This document shows positions 1 through 7,519 of a DNA stretch of 64,000 nucleotides, one piece after another (the stretch's first letter is position 1; each line of letters opens with the position of its first letter). The translations under genes were made by a program, and so were the position numbers. Below the pieces are notes generated by a model. The model saw only the letters and a program-made list of their open reading frames with translations, did no database searches and had not been told where the DNA came from. Origin of the DNA: Paenibacillus sp. FSL H3-0469 (GTDB lineage: Bacteria > Bacillota > Bacilli > Paenibacillales > Paenibacillaceae); contig NZ_CP150302.1 of the NCBI RefSeq assembly GCF_038051945.1, positions 3,100,001 through 3,164,000 on the forward strand. Reading direction: 5' to 3'.

Positions 1-357
1 GCAAGGCTCCGCCGCCGGATTCCCCGCCTCTTCCTTCGTGCGGAATGAGGAACCGCAGCCACACGTAGCGCTGGCGTTGGGGTTGTTGATGGTGAAGCCG
101 CCGGTCATGCCGGATTCCTCGAAGTCGATCGTAAGGCCGTTCAAGTAACGGATGTCGTCTTTGCTGACGACTACCTTCAGACCTTCAACGTCCATGTAGA
201 CGTCCTGCTCACTCTCGGTATCGTCGAAGCCCATTGCGTACGAGAATCCGCTGCAGCCCCCGGCGGTGACGCCCAGACGGAGAAACATATCCGGCACTTC
301 CTGCTCCGCAAGCATAGCCTTCAATTGGCCTGCCGCTGTCTCACTTATGCTAATCAT
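1..357 (-). CDS. IscA/HesB-like iron-sulfur cluster protein (partial, C-terminus off the left edge)
   Basis: A-type Fe-S scaffold/carrier family (IscA/ErpA/SufA), small cytosolic proteins that bind or pass on Fe-S clusters. The visible 119 residues start MISISETAAGQLKAML and carry the family cysteines: one in GGCSGFSYAMGF (about residue 37) and a CGCGSSF pair near residue 99. The ATG at 357 follows a very strong aaggaggt Shine-Dalgarno sequence at 365-373. The reading frame is still open at base 1, so the stop lies outside the window. It is divergent from mqnE, itself a [4Fe-4S] radical-SAM enzyme, which fits but does not prove a functional link. Family call is firm; which A-type carrier it is cannot be told. 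Confidence 0.93.
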   Translation of the reverse strand, partial: MISISETAAGQLKAMLAEQEVPDMFLRLGVTAGGCSGFSYAMGFDDTESEQDVYMDVEGLKVVVSKDDIRYLNGLTIDFEESGMTGGFTINNPNASATCGCGSSFRTKEEAGNPAAEPC

Positions 358-444
358 AATTACAACCTCCTTAGAATTCACTGTATTGGAATCAAGCAGC
401 CTTCTGGCTGTGTGTAATGAAATCAAAGCCTTGCGCGGGAAAAG

Positions 445-472
445 AATGAGTATGATGTATATCATTTTCATT
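445..472. promoter_or_regulatory. Fur/PerR-like palindrome in the IscA-mqnE divergent region
   Basis: The 12-base arms at 445-456 and 461-472 match each other as an inverted repeat at 10 of 12 positions around a 4-base centre (core ATGAT-gtat-ATCAT, flanked by AATGA and TCATT). Size and A/T-rich ATGAT/ATCAT pattern resemble Fur-family operators. It lies in the 399-bp gap between two Fe-S-related divergent genes. The rest of that gap (358-756) shows no convincing gene; a TATAAT-like hexamer sits at 675-680 without a good -35. Confidence 0.4.
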
Positions 473-756
473 GGCTCTTGAAATCAGTATACTCCACTAT
501 TCTTCTGCCCTCAAGTCGCAAACTCTCCGCTGATATGCAATTTATACCGGAAGTCCTACGGTTTCTGGCGGTTGCTCCCCCTCAAGTAGAGGTTTATAAT
601 AAGAAAAGCGATAACCAAGAGTATTTTCAAAAAAATTCGAAAAATTGTCACGGGGGTTGCAGTTAACCTCTATTTATAATGCCGGCTGTTGCCGGATATT
701 CTCAGGTACACGATTATGCGATGCAACCGCCTCGCCAACCTTCAGGAGGAACTTAT

Positions 757-1863
757 ATGTCTACCCTAATTACACCCCACACGGATGCCCGGATGGCGAA
801 CATCATTGAGAAGGTTCGCGGCGGAGAACGATTGAATTTGGAAGATGGCGTTTATTTATATGAGAGTAACGATCTCTTAACGATCGGACAGCTGGCCAAT
901 GAGGTCAATCTGCGAAAGAACGGGAATAAAGTCTATTTTATCGAGAACATGAGTCTATATTTCACCAATGTCTGCGAATCCCGCTGTGCCTTCTGCAATT
1001 TCCGCAAGGATGAAGGCGAGGAAGGGGCCTACACCCTCTCCGGCCAGGAGATGGTGGAGTATGTGAAGCAGCATATTCATCCCGGCGTGCGTGAGTTCCA
1101 TATTGTAGGCGGCCATAATGATAATGTGCCCTTCCAGTACTACGTTGATTCGCTGCGGGCCCTGAACGAGCATTTCCCCGAGGTGACTCTCAAGGCCTAT
1201 ACAGCGGCAGAGATCGATTTCTTCACCCGTATCAGCGGACTCAGTATCCGTGAGGTGCTGGAGCAGCTGCGCGCTGCCGGACTGAAGACCCTTACCGGAG
1301 GAGGGGCAGAGATTCTGTCTGACCATTACCGCAAAAAAATGCGCGTCGATAAAGCCAATGTCGAGGAATATCTCGAGGTGCACCGCACCGCCCATCACCT
1401 TGGCATGAAGACCCATACCACGATGCTGTACGGGTCGATTGAGTCCCGTGAGGACCGCATCCGCCATATGCTGCAAATTCGTGACCTGCAGGACGAGACC
1501 GGCGGCTTCATGGTATTCATTCCGCTGTCCATGCAGCCCAAGAATAAGAATGCCGGCATTATGCGCCGCAACTCCGCGAATGAGGATCTGAAGACCATTG
1601 CGGTCAGCCGCCTGATGCTGGACAATTTCGATCATATCAAGGCTTACTTCATTAATATCGGACCCCAGCTGACCCAGGTTGCCCTGAACTTCGGCGCTTC
1701 CGATGTGCACGGAACGATCCTGAAGGAACGAATCAGCCATGCTGCCGGCGCGCTGACACCGGAAGGGCTGACCCGCGATGAGCTGATCTGGCTCGTGAAG
1801 GGTGCGGGACGGATTCCTGTAGAACGGGATACCTTCTATAACGAGATCAAGGTATACGAATAA
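757..1863 (+). CDS. mqnE: Aminofutalosine synthase MqnE
   Basis: Radical-SAM enzyme of the futalosine route to menaquinone; it joins 3-((1-carboxyvinyl)oxy)benzoate to adenosine-derived carbons of SAM. 368 residues, the usual family length. The cluster motif CESRCAFC (CX3CX2C) lies near residues 67-74, followed by FRKDEGEEGAYTLS, and FHIVGGHN near residue 115 is typical of MqnE rather than MqnC. I chose ATG 757 because GGAGGA lies at 745-750; an in-frame start 78 bases upstream adds residues with no family look and no ribosome site. The other pathway genes are not adjacent, but a UbiD-type decarboxylase that may belong to the pathway lies at 7520-9292. Confidence 0.95.
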   Translation: MSTLITPHTDARMANIIEKVRGGERLNLEDGVYLYESNDLLTIGQLANEVNLRKNGNKVYFIENMSLYFTNVCESRCAFCNFRKDEGEEGAYTLSGQEMVEYVKQHIHPGVREFHIVGGHNDNVPFQYYVDSLRALNEHFPEVTLKAYTAAEIDFFTRISGLSIREVLEQLRAAGLKTLTGGGAEILSDHYRKKMRVDKANVEEYLEVHRTAHHLGMKTHTTMLYGSIESREDRIRHMLQIRDLQDETGGFMVFIPLSMQPKNKNAGIMRRNSANEDLKTIAVSRLMLDNFDHIKAYFINIGPQLTQVALNFGASDVHGTILKERISHAAGALTPEGLTRDELIWLVKGAGRIPVERDTFYNEIKVYE

Positions 1864-1941
1864 GAACAGAACAAGCTTACCTCAGCCAGTGAACGCAGAA
1901 CGGCCTTGTCCATTACGTACCCGAAAGGAAGATCAGTTCGC

Positions 1942-3003
1942 ATGAGAACCTTACTTGTCCTGGGCGGCGGCTACGGCGGTCTTGCCCTCATTCAGCAGCT
2001 GCTGGATCATCATCTCCCTTCTGATGTGGAAATCATTCTGGTGGACCGGATGCCGTATCAGGGGATCAAGACCGAATATTATGCACTGGCCGCAGGCACC
2101 GTCACCGATTACCATCTGCGGATTCAATTCCCGGTACACCCCCGCCTGACCGTTCGTTACGGGCAGGTGGGTTCCATTGATCTGGAGAGCAGGCTGGTCC
2201 TGCTCGATTCCGGGGAGCCGGTAGCCTATGATATCCTCGCGATTGCCCTGGGCTGTACGGATAATTACCATAACATTCCTGGAGCTGAGGAATACACCTG
2301 CAGTATTCAGAGCTTCGCCGGAACCCGCGAAACTTACCGCAGGCTGAACGATGTGAAGCCTTATGGAACCGTCAACATTGTCGGCGGGGGACTCAGCGGC
2401 GTAGAGATTGCCTCGGAGCTGCGGGAGAGCCGGCCGGATCTGAATATCTCGCTGATGGACCGGGGAGAACGTATTTTATCTTCTTTTCCGGCCAAGCTGT
2501 CCAGGTATGTTGAGGAATGGTTCAGTGAGCATCAGGTGGAGACGATTGGCGGAGTGTCGGTCTCTCATGTCGAAAAGGATGCCATCTTCAATGGCACCCA
2601 GGCTATTCCGGCGGATGTTACGGTATGGACTGCCGGCATTCAGCCGGTGAAGGTCGTACAGCAGCTTGAGCTTCCGAAGGACCGCGGAGGCAGGCTCATT
2701 GTGGGGGAGTATTACAATATAGCTGAATACCCGGAGGTCTATGTGATCGGGGACTGTGCCAGCCTGCCCTTCGCCCCCAGTGCACAGGCGGCAGGTGCCC
2801 AGGGCGAGCAGGTGGGCCAGATTATGCAGGCGCTATGGCGGGGAGAAACCCCGAAGCTGCATAAGATTAAGCTGAAGGGAACCCTCGGTTCACTCGGCAA
2901 AAATGCCGGCTTCGGCCTGATGGGCCGCCGCTCTGTCATGGGCCGGGTTCCTCGCCTGCTGAAGAGCGGCGTGCTGTGGATGTCTAAACGCCATTTCGGC
3001 TGA
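1942..3003 (+). CDS. yutJ: NADH dehydrogenase-like flavoprotein (YutJ family)
   Basis: Type-II NADH dehydrogenase family FAD/NAD(P)-binding oxidoreductase, 353 residues. An N-terminal dinucleotide fold begins LLVLGGGYGGLALI, a second appears in mid-protein as NIVGGGLSGVEIA, and the FAD-binding VYVIGDCASLP motif lies near residue 270. In Bacillus, yutJ neighbours yuzB and yutI, exactly the next two genes here, which supports the YutJ assignment over other NDH-2 paralogues. Start ATG 1942 is preceded by a gaaaggaag ribosome site. It may feed electrons to menaquinone, which fits MqnE upstream, but YutJ activity has not been inferred from sequence alone. Confidence 0.9.
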   Translation: MRTLLVLGGGYGGLALIQQLLDHHLPSDVEIILVDRMPYQGIKTEYYALAAGTVTDYHLRIQFPVHPRLTVRYGQVGSIDLESRLVLLDSGEPVAYDILAIALGCTDNYHNIPGAEEYTCSIQSFAGTRETYRRLNDVKPYGTVNIVGGGLSGVEIASELRESRPDLNISLMDRGERILSSFPAKLSRYVEEWFSEHQVETIGGVSVSHVEKDAIFNGTQAIPADVTVWTAGIQPVKVVQQLELPKDRGGRLIVGEYYNIAEYPEVYVIGDCASLPFAPSAQAAGAQGEQVGQIMQALWRGETPKLHKIKLKGTLGSLGKNAGFGLMGRRSVMGRVPRLLKSGVLWMSKRHFG

Positions 3004-3029
3004 TGAAGCCCGGCTTGAACCCAGGCGGT

Positions 3030-3284
3030 TTAGTCAATCTCCAGGTTGTCCCAGGCTTCTGCCTCTTTTATGGCGGCTTCTATGGCCTCTTCCAGAGCAG
3101 CAGGGGAATCGGCCTCAATGATCTCCCCGTCCACCATGGCGAACGGCTGGAGATAACACTCTCCGCAGTTGTTCAGACAGCCGTACTCCACTACATCATA
3201 TTCAGGGTTTTGTTCCAGCTTAAGCTTGAGCGGTTCAGTACCGTGGCCGATGTTGCTGGCACAGAATTCTATAATTGGTCTCAT
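3030..3284 (-). CDS. yuzB: YuzB family protein (DUF1450/UPF0349)
   Basis: 84 residues beginning MRPIIEFCASNIGHGT. Cysteines at about residue 8 and in YGCLNNCGECYL (CX3CX2C) are spaced like a small metal or Fe-S binding thioredoxin-like fold. The pattern matches Bacillus YuzB, and the gene sits between yutJ and yutI as in Bacillus, here on the opposite strand from both. Function is unknown; the cysteines and Fe-S neighbours suggest, without proving, a role in cluster handling. Confidence 0.9.
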   Translation of the reverse strand: MRPIIEFCASNIGHGTEPLKLKLEQNPEYDVVEYGCLNNCGECYLQPFAMVDGEIIEADSPAALEEAIEAAIKEAEAWDNLEID

Positions 3285-3366
3285 GATGATCTCCCTATTC
3301 TGCCTTAACCATTTTATTTTTTAACTTTTTGTACTATAATAAACATACGAAAGGAGTGATTGAGAA

Positions 3367-3615
3367 ATGAGTGAGAATGTACAAAGCGCAACCATGTACG
3401 ATGAAGTACTGGAAGTCCTTGATAAACTTCGTCCGTTCCTGCAGCGCGATGGCGGTGACGTGGAACTGATTGATGTTGAAGACGGCATCGTTAAGCTGAA
3501 GCTTATGGGTGCATGCGGCAGTTGCCCAAGCTCCACGATCACGCTAAAAGCCGGGATCGAACGCGCCCTGATTGAAGAAGTAGAAGGCGTGGAAGAAGTC
3601 GTTCAGGTATTCTAA
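3367..3615 (+). CDS. yutI: NifU-like C-terminal domain protein (YutI)
   Basis: 82-residue single-domain NifU-C protein. The diagnostic [16 protein letters not shown] stretch and the cluster-binding CGSC pair (ACGSCPSS, about residues 49-52) are present. Such proteins bind a labile [4Fe-4S] cluster and deliver it to targets. ATG 3367 follows a gaaaggag ribosome site. A TATAAT box lies at 3335-3340, and a strong terminator follows the stop, so it is a single-gene transcript. Confidence 0.94.
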   Translation: MSENVQSATMYDEVLEVLDKLRPFLQRDGGDVELIDVEDGIVKLKLMGACGSCPSSTITLKAGIERALIEEVEGVEEVVQVF

Positions 3616-3631
3616 TCCCGTTTCATAAACC

Positions 3632-3667
3632 ATCCCGGCCTCCGCTAAGAGGCCGGGATTTTTTTTA
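3632..3667 (+). terminator. Rho-independent terminator after yutI
   Basis: Perfect 11-bp stem (3632-3642 with 3649-3659), six-base loop, followed by an eight-T run. Confidence 0.93.
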
Positions 3668-3709
3668 TTATAGAGGATTTCGTCTGAAGGATCAACCACC
3701 TGGCTGTGC

Positions 3710-3763
3710 AAAAAACCAGAAGCCGCTCCGCCAGCCATTTCTGGCTACCGGGCTGCTTCTGGT
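3710..3763 (-). terminator. Rho-independent terminator after metQ
   Basis: On the minus strand a long imperfect stem (accagaagc ... gcttctggt) with an inner tagcca-gaaa-tggct hairpin is followed by a six-T run, just downstream of the metQ stop. Confidence 0.85.
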
Positions 3764-3798
3764 CTCATTAGGATTATTCAGCTTACCTAAGCTTAAGC

Positions 3799-4674
3799 TT
3801 AGAATGCTGGAATAATCGCTCCGTCGTATTGCTTTTCGATGAATGCCTTCGCTTCCGGGGAAGTCAGCGCTGCCGCCAGCTTCTGAATGGCATCCGAATC
3901 CTTGTTGTCAGGACGGGCTACCAGCAGGTTGGCATACGGGGAATCTCCGCCTTCAATGAACAACGCATCCTTCGTAGGAGACAGCTTGGCATCCAGGGCA
4001 AAGTTAGTGTTGATCAGCGCCAGGTCTACTTCATCCAGCTGACGGGGCAGCATGGCTGCATCCAGCTCAATGATATCCAGCTTCTTGGTGTTCTCAGTGA
4101 TATCCGCTTTGGTAGAGGCAATATTGGTGTCATCCTTCAGCTTGATCAGACCGTTCTTCGCCAGCAGAATCAAGGCGCGGCCTCCGTTCGTTGCATCATT
4201 CGGAATCGCAACCTTTGCACCCTCTGCCAATTCGTCTATCGATTTGATTTTCTTGGAATAGGCGCCAAATGGCTCTACATGAACAGCGGTTACAGCTACG
4301 AGATCTGTGCCGTTCTTGGTGTTCTGATCATCCAGGTAAGGCTTGTGCTGGAAGAAGTTCGCATCGAGCTGCTTCTCGGCAAGCTGTGTATTCGGCAGGA
4401 TATAATCCGAGAATTCTTTGATCTCCAGCTTAATGCCTTGGGCTTCAAGCTGCGGGGCAATCGCTTTGAGGATTTCCGCATGCGGTACAGCAGAGGCACC
4501 AATCACTAGAGTTACCGGTTCTGCCGCAGGCTCTGTAGTCGCTTCTGCACCAGCGGCTTCCGTAGGTGCCGTTGTCGCAGCAGAATTCGCGGCGTTATTC
4601 GCCTTGTTGTTTCCGCAAGCGGCAAGTACCAATACCAAGGTCAGGCTGAATAATGTAAGCAGTACTTTTTTCAT
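3799..4674 (-). CDS. metQ: Methionine-binding lipoprotein MetQ
   Basis: Substrate-binding lipoprotein of the MetNIQ methionine ABC importer, 291 residues. The lipoprotein signal peptide ends in the lipobox LAAC, giving a lipidated Cys at about residue 20, followed by an Asn/Ala/Thr-rich linker. The body is of the NLPA family (VIGASAVPHAEILKAIAPQL near residues 56-75; ANFFQHKPYLD). It is the last gene of metN-metI-metQ, all under the SAM-I riboswitch upstream of metN. MetQ family members can also bind D-methionine or dipeptides; methionine is favoured by the riboswitch. Confidence 0.95.
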   Translation of the reverse strand: MKKVLLTLFSLTLVLVLAACGNNKANNAANSAATTAPTEAAGAEATTEPAAEPVTLVIGASAVPHAEILKAIAPQLEAQGIKLEIKEFSDYILPNTQLAEKQLDANFFQHKPYLDDQNTKNGTDLVAVTAVHVEPFGAYSKKIKSIDELAEGAKVAIPNDATNGGRALILLAKNGLIKLKDDTNIASTKADITENTKKLDIIELDAAMLPRQLDEVDLALINTNFALDAKLSPTKDALFIEGGDSPYANLLVARPDNKDSDAIQKLAAALTSPEAKAFIEKQYDGAIIPAF

Positions 4675-4732
4675 CTGTAAATCCCCCTCTAATCCATATG
4701 TTTTATTGAATAAGGCTATATGTGGACGTACC

Positions 4733-5401
4733 TTATTTCCGTGTAAAATGTCTTACCAGCCGGTCGCCAGCCATTTGCAGCAGCTGCACCAGAATGACCA
4801 TCAGTGCTACCGAGATAATCATAACTTCCTTCTCATAACGGTAATATCCGTAGCGGATGGCCAGGTCACCCAGACCACCGCCGCCGATCATGCCGGACAT
4901 CGCGGTATACGAGACAAGGGTCACTACAGTAATTGTTACTCCGGCCAGCAGACCCGGACGAGCCTCCGGAAGCAGCACGCGCATAACGATCTGCCCGGTG
5001 GACGCTCCCATGCCCTGCGCCGCTTCAATGATTCCCCGGTCAACCTCCCGCAGTGCCGTCTCCACTAGTCTGGCAAAGAAGGGCGCCGCGCCGATCACCA
5101 GTGCCGGGATCGTTCCAAGCACACCTATCGAGGTTCCCATAATCGTCTTGCTTAATGGAATCAGGGCAACCATCAGGATGATAAAAGGGACCGACCTTAG
5201 GATATTCACAATAAAGGATAATACCGAGTAAACAACCCTGATAATAACGTTATTTGACTTGCCCCATAAATATAACACAATTCCGAGCGGTAAACCAAGG
5301 ATTATTGTGAATATTCCTGAAATTGCGATCATTTTGAGTGTAGCAATCGTAGCTTCCAGCATCTCTTCCCAATTGATTGTGCTAAAATCCAATCCGCCCA
5401 T
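4733..5401 (-). CDS. metI: Methionine ABC transporter permease MetI
   Basis: 222-residue inner-membrane permease with about five hydrophobic segments and the ABC-permease coupling region EAAQGMGASTGQIVMRVLLPEA near residue 130, which contacts MetN. Its ATG overlaps the metN stop by one base (TAATG), indicating translational coupling. metQ follows 58 bases downstream. Confidence 0.95.
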   Translation of the reverse strand: MGGLDFSTINWEEMLEATIATLKMIAISGIFTIILGLPLGIVLYLWGKSNNVIIRVVYSVLSFIVNILRSVPFIILMVALIPLSKTIMGTSIGVLGTIPALVIGAAPFFARLVETALREVDRGIIEAAQGMGASTGQIVMRVLLPEARPGLLAGVTITVVTLVSYTAMSGMIGGGGLGDLAIRYGYYRYEKEVMIISVALMVILVQLLQMAGDRLVRHFTRK

Positions 5402-6417
5402 TACGAAATCACCTCCACATCAAGACCCTGCGCTACTAACTCCGTGAGCGTGGCTTCAACCGCATCAGCAAGTCCTTCGAACCGTACAATCAGCTGCCCG
5501 TAAGGAACATCCTTAATCGTAGAGATGGTGCCATGGAGAATGGCGAAGTGGACCCCGGTTCCTTGAACCACCTGGGAGAGCGTGGACCCGTAAGTCTTTT
5601 GCCCGAGAAAAGTGATTTTGACCGACTTCGTGAAGCCTGAGTGCACAGCATCAATCGCTTGCCGGAGCGGTCCGTCCGACTGGGTCTCACTGCGGATGAA
5701 TTCCTTGGTGACCTCATGCTTCGGCTTCAGAAAGACCTCGGCCACTTCCCCCTGCTCCACAATACCGCCGCCATGGATCACGGCAACGCGGTCGCAGATG
5801 CTCTGAATCACATGCATCTCATGGGTAATCAGCACGATGGTCAGATGGAATTTGCTGTTGATATCCATCAGCAGGCGCAGAATGGAGTCAGTCGTCTGCG
5901 GATCAAGCGCCGAGGTCGCCTCATCGCATAACAGAACGTCCGGATCACTCGCCAGCGCCCGGGCGATTCCGACACGCTGCTTCTGTCCGCCGGACAGCTG
6001 AGCCGGGTACTTATTCCAGTGCTCCTCCAGCCCGACCAGAGCGAGCAGATCTTTAACCTTTTGTTCAATCTCGTTCCTTCCGGCTCCGATCAGCCGCAGC
6101 GGAAAGGCGATATTATCATAGACTGTTGCCGATGAGAGCAGATTGAAATGCTGAAAAATCATCCCGATCTTGCGCCGCTGCTCCTGCAGCTGTCCCTGGC
6201 TGAGCGCTGTCAGTTCGACACCGTCCACCCACACCTCGCCCGCAGTCGGGCGCTCCAGCAGATTAATGCAGCGGATCAGCGTGCTTTTACCGGCCCCGGA
6301 GTGACCGATCACCCCGAAGATTTCCCCCTTCTTAATCGACAGGCTCAGCGCAGAGAGTGCAGTTGCCTGCTTACTGCCTTTGCCATACACCTTGGTTATA
6401 TCCTTCAATTCTATCAA
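5401..6417 (-). CDS. metN: Methionine ABC transporter ATPase MetN
   Basis: 338 residues. Walker A GHSGAGKST near residues 39-47, ABC signature LSGGQKQRVGIARAL near 141, Walker B VLLCDEATSALD near 162, then the H-loop LITHEMH. The last ~90 residues form a NIL regulatory domain (VRFEGLADAVEATLTELVAQG), which in MetN binds methionine and inhibits transport when the amino acid is abundant. The start is a TTG at 6417 behind AGAAGGGGG. It is the first gene of the operon. Confidence 0.95.
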   Translation of the reverse strand: MIELKDITKVYGKGSKQATALSALSLSIKKGEIFGVIGHSGAGKSTLIRCINLLERPTAGEVWVDGVELTALSQGQLQEQRRKIGMIFQHFNLLSSATVYDNIAFPLRLIGAGRNEIEQKVKDLLALVGLEEHWNKYPAQLSGGQKQRVGIARALASDPDVLLCDEATSALDPQTTDSILRLLMDINSKFHLTIVLITHEMHVIQSICDRVAVIHGGGIVEQGEVAEVFLKPKHEVTKEFIRSETQSDGPLRQAIDAVHSGFTKSVKITFLGQKTYGSTLSQVVQGTGVHFAILHGTISTIKDVPYGQLIVRFEGLADAVEATLTELVAQGLDVEVIS

Positions 6418-6458
6418 CCGCTGCGTCCCCCTTCTGTTCTAGCTTCCATCATTGCAAT

Positions 6459-6497
6459 AAAAAGACCCCTTACGATCCATGCAGATCGCAAGAGGCC
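6459..6497 (-). terminator. Expression-platform terminator of the SAM-I riboswitch
   Basis: Minus-strand 13-bp stem including three wobble pairs (arms at 6485-6497 and 6464-6476) followed by five T. It lies between the aptamer and metN, so it is the attenuator that forms when SAM is bound. Confidence 0.9.
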
Positions 6498-6517
6498 CTG
6501 TGTGTATAATGACAATG

Positions 6518-6654
6518 CCTTCTCATCTGCCAAATACCCCGAAACCGGCGGCATTGTAGGAATTAGCACCATGACATTTGGATGCAGCGCTTCGCTGTAT
6601 TCAAACCGGTTGCCGGGCTTCATCGGGCCTATCCCTCCGCCGCTCTCGATAAGA
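6518..6654 (-). promoter_or_regulatory. SAM-I (S-box) riboswitch aptamer
   Basis: Read on the minus strand, the segment starts CTTATCGAGAG, has the hallmark GGAGGGA and GATGAAGCCCGGCAACC blocks, then GGTGCTAATTCC and a closing GCAGATGAGA that pairs with the start to form P1. This is the S-box consensus. It should turn off metNIQ when SAM is plentiful. Confidence 0.96.
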
Positions 6655-6707
6655 TAATAGTATGAGGTTATATATTCCGTATCCTGTCAGAAGCTAATGT
6701 ATGCTTA

Positions 6708-6737
6708 AGTATAGTTCAGTTTCGAGTTTTTTGTCAA
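6708..6737 (-). promoter_or_regulatory. SigA-type promoter of the metNIQ leader
   Basis: Minus-strand TTGACA (6732-6737), 18-base spacer, TATACT (6708-6713). Transcription would start about 50 bases before the riboswitch. Confidence 0.7.
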
Positions 6738-6747
6738 AGGTAAGTTT

Positions 6748-7494
6748 TTACGTACGTTCATGTCCGGATTTCAGGCCGGGGGCCGCTTTATTCTTGTGCC
6801 ATTGTTCATTCCCGTACCTGTATGCTGCGGCCAGGGCTTGGCATACCATTTCCAGACTCTGCTTCAAATCCTCCAGATGGCTGTCCAGATCCTCCAGACG
6901 GATTTTGTCATGCAGCCCCTGGTGGCGCTGCCAGAGATCATCGGTCATCTCCGCGTTCATGTAATGGATCTCGGCATTACGCCGCTTGCGCAGATTCTCC
7001 ACCGGCTCCCGGTAGGAATTCCTGATCCGCTCCAGTTCGTCCGCAAGCGGATGATGCGGGTGCAGCAGCTGAAATTGCCTCAGCACCGTAAAATAGGAGA
7101 AATGCGTCTTCACCTTGCCTGTATTGAGATTGTACAGATTATTCAGCACCGTACCCAGCTTGTCCAGCAGTGAGAAGACACGGATGAAGCCATCCTTGTA
7201 GAAATACACATATCTGGCGTACTCCCCCTGCTCGGTGGACGACATATCATCCATATAACCGGCAATCACTGACTTCCGGAAAAAGGCGGCTGCGAACCAG
7301 CTCTGCTCCAGCTCATCCAGAGAGGAGATCAGGCCCCGTGTCCAGATTTCCAGCTTGCGGTATTCATGGTCATGGTCTTCATGTGCCGCCATCTCCTTGC
7401 GCAGCATGGAGGCAGCCTTCGCCATGGACTCCATAGCTTCAGCCAGCACACCGCTGTTCACGCGGGGCGGCTCTCCCAGTAATGTCCGCAGCAT
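6748..7494 (-). CDS. HEPN-like domain protein (Cthe_2314-type), function unknown
   Basis: 248-residue, largely alpha-helical soluble protein. It contains RKRRNAEIHYM near residue 190, which fits the Rx4H motif of HEPN domains; HEPN proteins include RNases and nucleotide-binding helpers of toxin systems. Only this motif and the helical make-up point to the family, and there is no nucleotidyltransferase partner beside it as in HEPN-MNT pairs. ATG 7494 has an AAGGAGGG site. It starts 25 bases after the UbiD-like gene and is probably co-transcribed with it. Confidence 0.6.
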   Translation of the reverse strand: MLRTLLGEPPRVNSGVLAEAMESMAKAASMLRKEMAAHEDHDHEYRKLEIWTRGLISSLDELEQSWFAAAFFRKSVIAGYMDDMSSTEQGEYARYVYFYKDGFIRVFSLLDKLGTVLNNLYNLNTGKVKTHFSYFTVLRQFQLLHPHHPLADELERIRNSYREPVENLRKRRNAEIHYMNAEMTDDLWQRHQGLHDKIRLEDLDSHLEDLKQSLEMVCQALAAAYRYGNEQWHKNKAAPGLKSGHERT

Positions 7495-7519
7495 CTTTGA
7501 CCCTCCTTAAAGTTCACTT

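Noticed and set aside
955..1740. 261-codon antisense frame within mqnE
   Set aside because: mqnE has all radical-SAM motifs; the antisense frame has no start context or family resemblance.
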